Positions 6,760-7,343 of a stretch of DNA of 7,343 nucleotides are shown here, piece after piece (within the stretch, counting starts at the first letter, position 1; each line of letters opens with the position of its first letter). The notes below the pieces were generated by a model. That model was not told the DNA's origin. It made no database searches and saw nothing but the letters and a program-made list of their open reading frames with translations. The stretch lies in assembly GCA_902496265.1 (NCBI GenBank), contig CABVAD010000056.1, positions 1 to 7,343 on the forward strand, given 5' to 3'. Position numbers and translations under genes: made by a program. The DNA comes from an uncultured Oscillospiraceae bacterium (GTDB lineage: Bacteria > Bacillota > Clostridia > Oscillospirales > Acutalibacteraceae).

Positions 6760-7343
6760 TAGCTTTCCTCTTTCGGTTTATTTATAATACATTTAATCGC
6801 AAGCTGATTTTTTGACAAATCGACGACTCCAACCCCTAAAAATTTATCGGTTAGCTTTACCCTTACAAGCTCGCCGTCGGTTAAATCCTTGATTTTGAGT
6901 CGGTCAAGGTCGAGCTGACCGCCGTTGCAGAACCGCACCGCCTGCTTTTCGGTGACATAAGCCTTGCGAAGATAAGCCACAGCCCTTTCCTCGCTTATCA
7001 GATAATCTCCTATATTTTCCTCGTTTAGCGAGTCAAGCGAAACACAGTCAGGGAGAGAAAAGCCGCCCGTATAGGTTCGCTTTAAGGCGGCAAGGCAGGC
7101 TCCGCAGCCCAGATACTCCCCTATATCCCGCGCAAGCGACCTGATATACGTCCCCTTGGAAACGTGAACATCGATTTCAAAAATATTTTCGGCGTTAATC
7201 GGGGAAATAAGGTCAAGTGAAAAAACCTCAATTTTACGGCTTTCAATCTCGGCGGTTTTGCCCTCCCGCGCCAGCTTGTAAAGCCGTACTCCGTCCTTTT
7301 TAAGGGCACTGTATATAGGCGGGCGCTGCATTAAAACACCCGT
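6759..7343 (-). CDS. truB: tRNA pseudouridine(55) synthase TruB, 5' end outside window
   Basis: TruB converts U55 of the T-loop in most tRNAs to pseudouridine. The reading frame stays open to the window edge, giving 194 visible residues (TGVL, then MQRPPIYSALK and onward); about 100 N-terminal residues of a normal TruB, including the catalytic aspartate motif, should lie beyond position 7343. The ATG at 7331-7329 is therefore an internal methionine in the conserved QxPPxYSAxK motif, not the start. Other family marks are GVRLYKLAREG just after it, SKGTYIRSLARDIG at 7119-7160, and a C-terminal PUA-like domain encoded at about 6953-6783 (AVRFCNGGQLDLDRL, then FLGVGVV). The stop overlaps the ribF start. 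The family is certain; intactness of the missing part cannot be judged. Confidence 0.95.
   Translation of the reverse strand, partial: TGVLMQRPPIYSALKKDGVRLYKLAREGKTAEIESRKIEVFSLDLISPINAENIFEIDVHVSKGTYIRSLARDIGEYLGCGACLAALKRTYTGGFSLPDCVSLDSLNEENIGDYLISEERAVAYLRKAYVTEKQAVRFCNGGQLDLDRLKIKDLTDGELVRVKLTDKFLGVGVVDLSKNQLAIKCIINKPKEES
6767..6771 (-). promoter_or_regulatory. ribosome binding site of ribF
   Basis: AGAGG on the minus strand stands 7 bases before the ribF ATG (6759-6757) and lies inside the end of truB. It supports the start that gives the GTFDGVH motif its normal distance from the N-terminus. Confidence 0.65.

Noticed and set aside
6759..7343. FMN riboswitch upstream of ribF
   Set aside because: ribF follows truB with a 1-base overlap, so there is no leader in which a riboswitch could lie.

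Overview
The window looks like ordinary chromosomal core-genome DNA from an endospore-forming, Gram-positive anaerobe of the Clostridia type, possibly an Oscillospiraceae-like lineage. The evidence is a YunB-family sporulation protein, an NAD+-dependent DNA ligase, strong AGGAGG-like ribosome binding sites, very tight gene packing with overlapping starts and stops, and intermediate GC with many GCG/GGC codons mixed with A/T-rich lysine, isoleucine and asparagine codons. The lineage is an inference from gene content and style, not from any database comparison.

Left half, plus strand (about 1-5066): yunB, then ligA after a 33-base gap, then an ABC transporter ATPase whose ATG overlaps the ligA stop (ATGA), then a large polytopic membrane protein whose start lies 8 bases inside the ATPase gene. 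The last three are almost certainly co-transcribed, and the ATPase and membrane protein form one ABC-2-like transporter, probably an exporter, of unknown substrate. A 7-bp inverted repeat sits just upstream of yunB and overlaps the weak ribosome binding site of its preferred start.

Right half, minus strand (7343 down to 5110): the 3' two thirds of truB (tRNA pseudouridine-55 synthase, whose 5' end lies outside the window), ribF (bifunctional riboflavin kinase/FAD synthetase) and an MscS-type mechanosensitive channel. truB-ribF is a classic bacterial pair. The three genes are joined by a TAATG overlap and by a stop codon directly abutting the next ATG, so translational coupling is likely.

The two operons converge with only 43 bases between stop codons (5067-5109). 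No strong GC-rich hairpin plus T-run is visible there, only a weak A/T inverted repeat. I see no mobile element, CRISPR array, tRNA/rRNA gene, pseudogene or long intergenic region. Nothing here is clearly an undescribed system. The least characterised element is the ABC pair downstream of ligA, whose ATPase departs from consensus in the Q-loop and signature motif.
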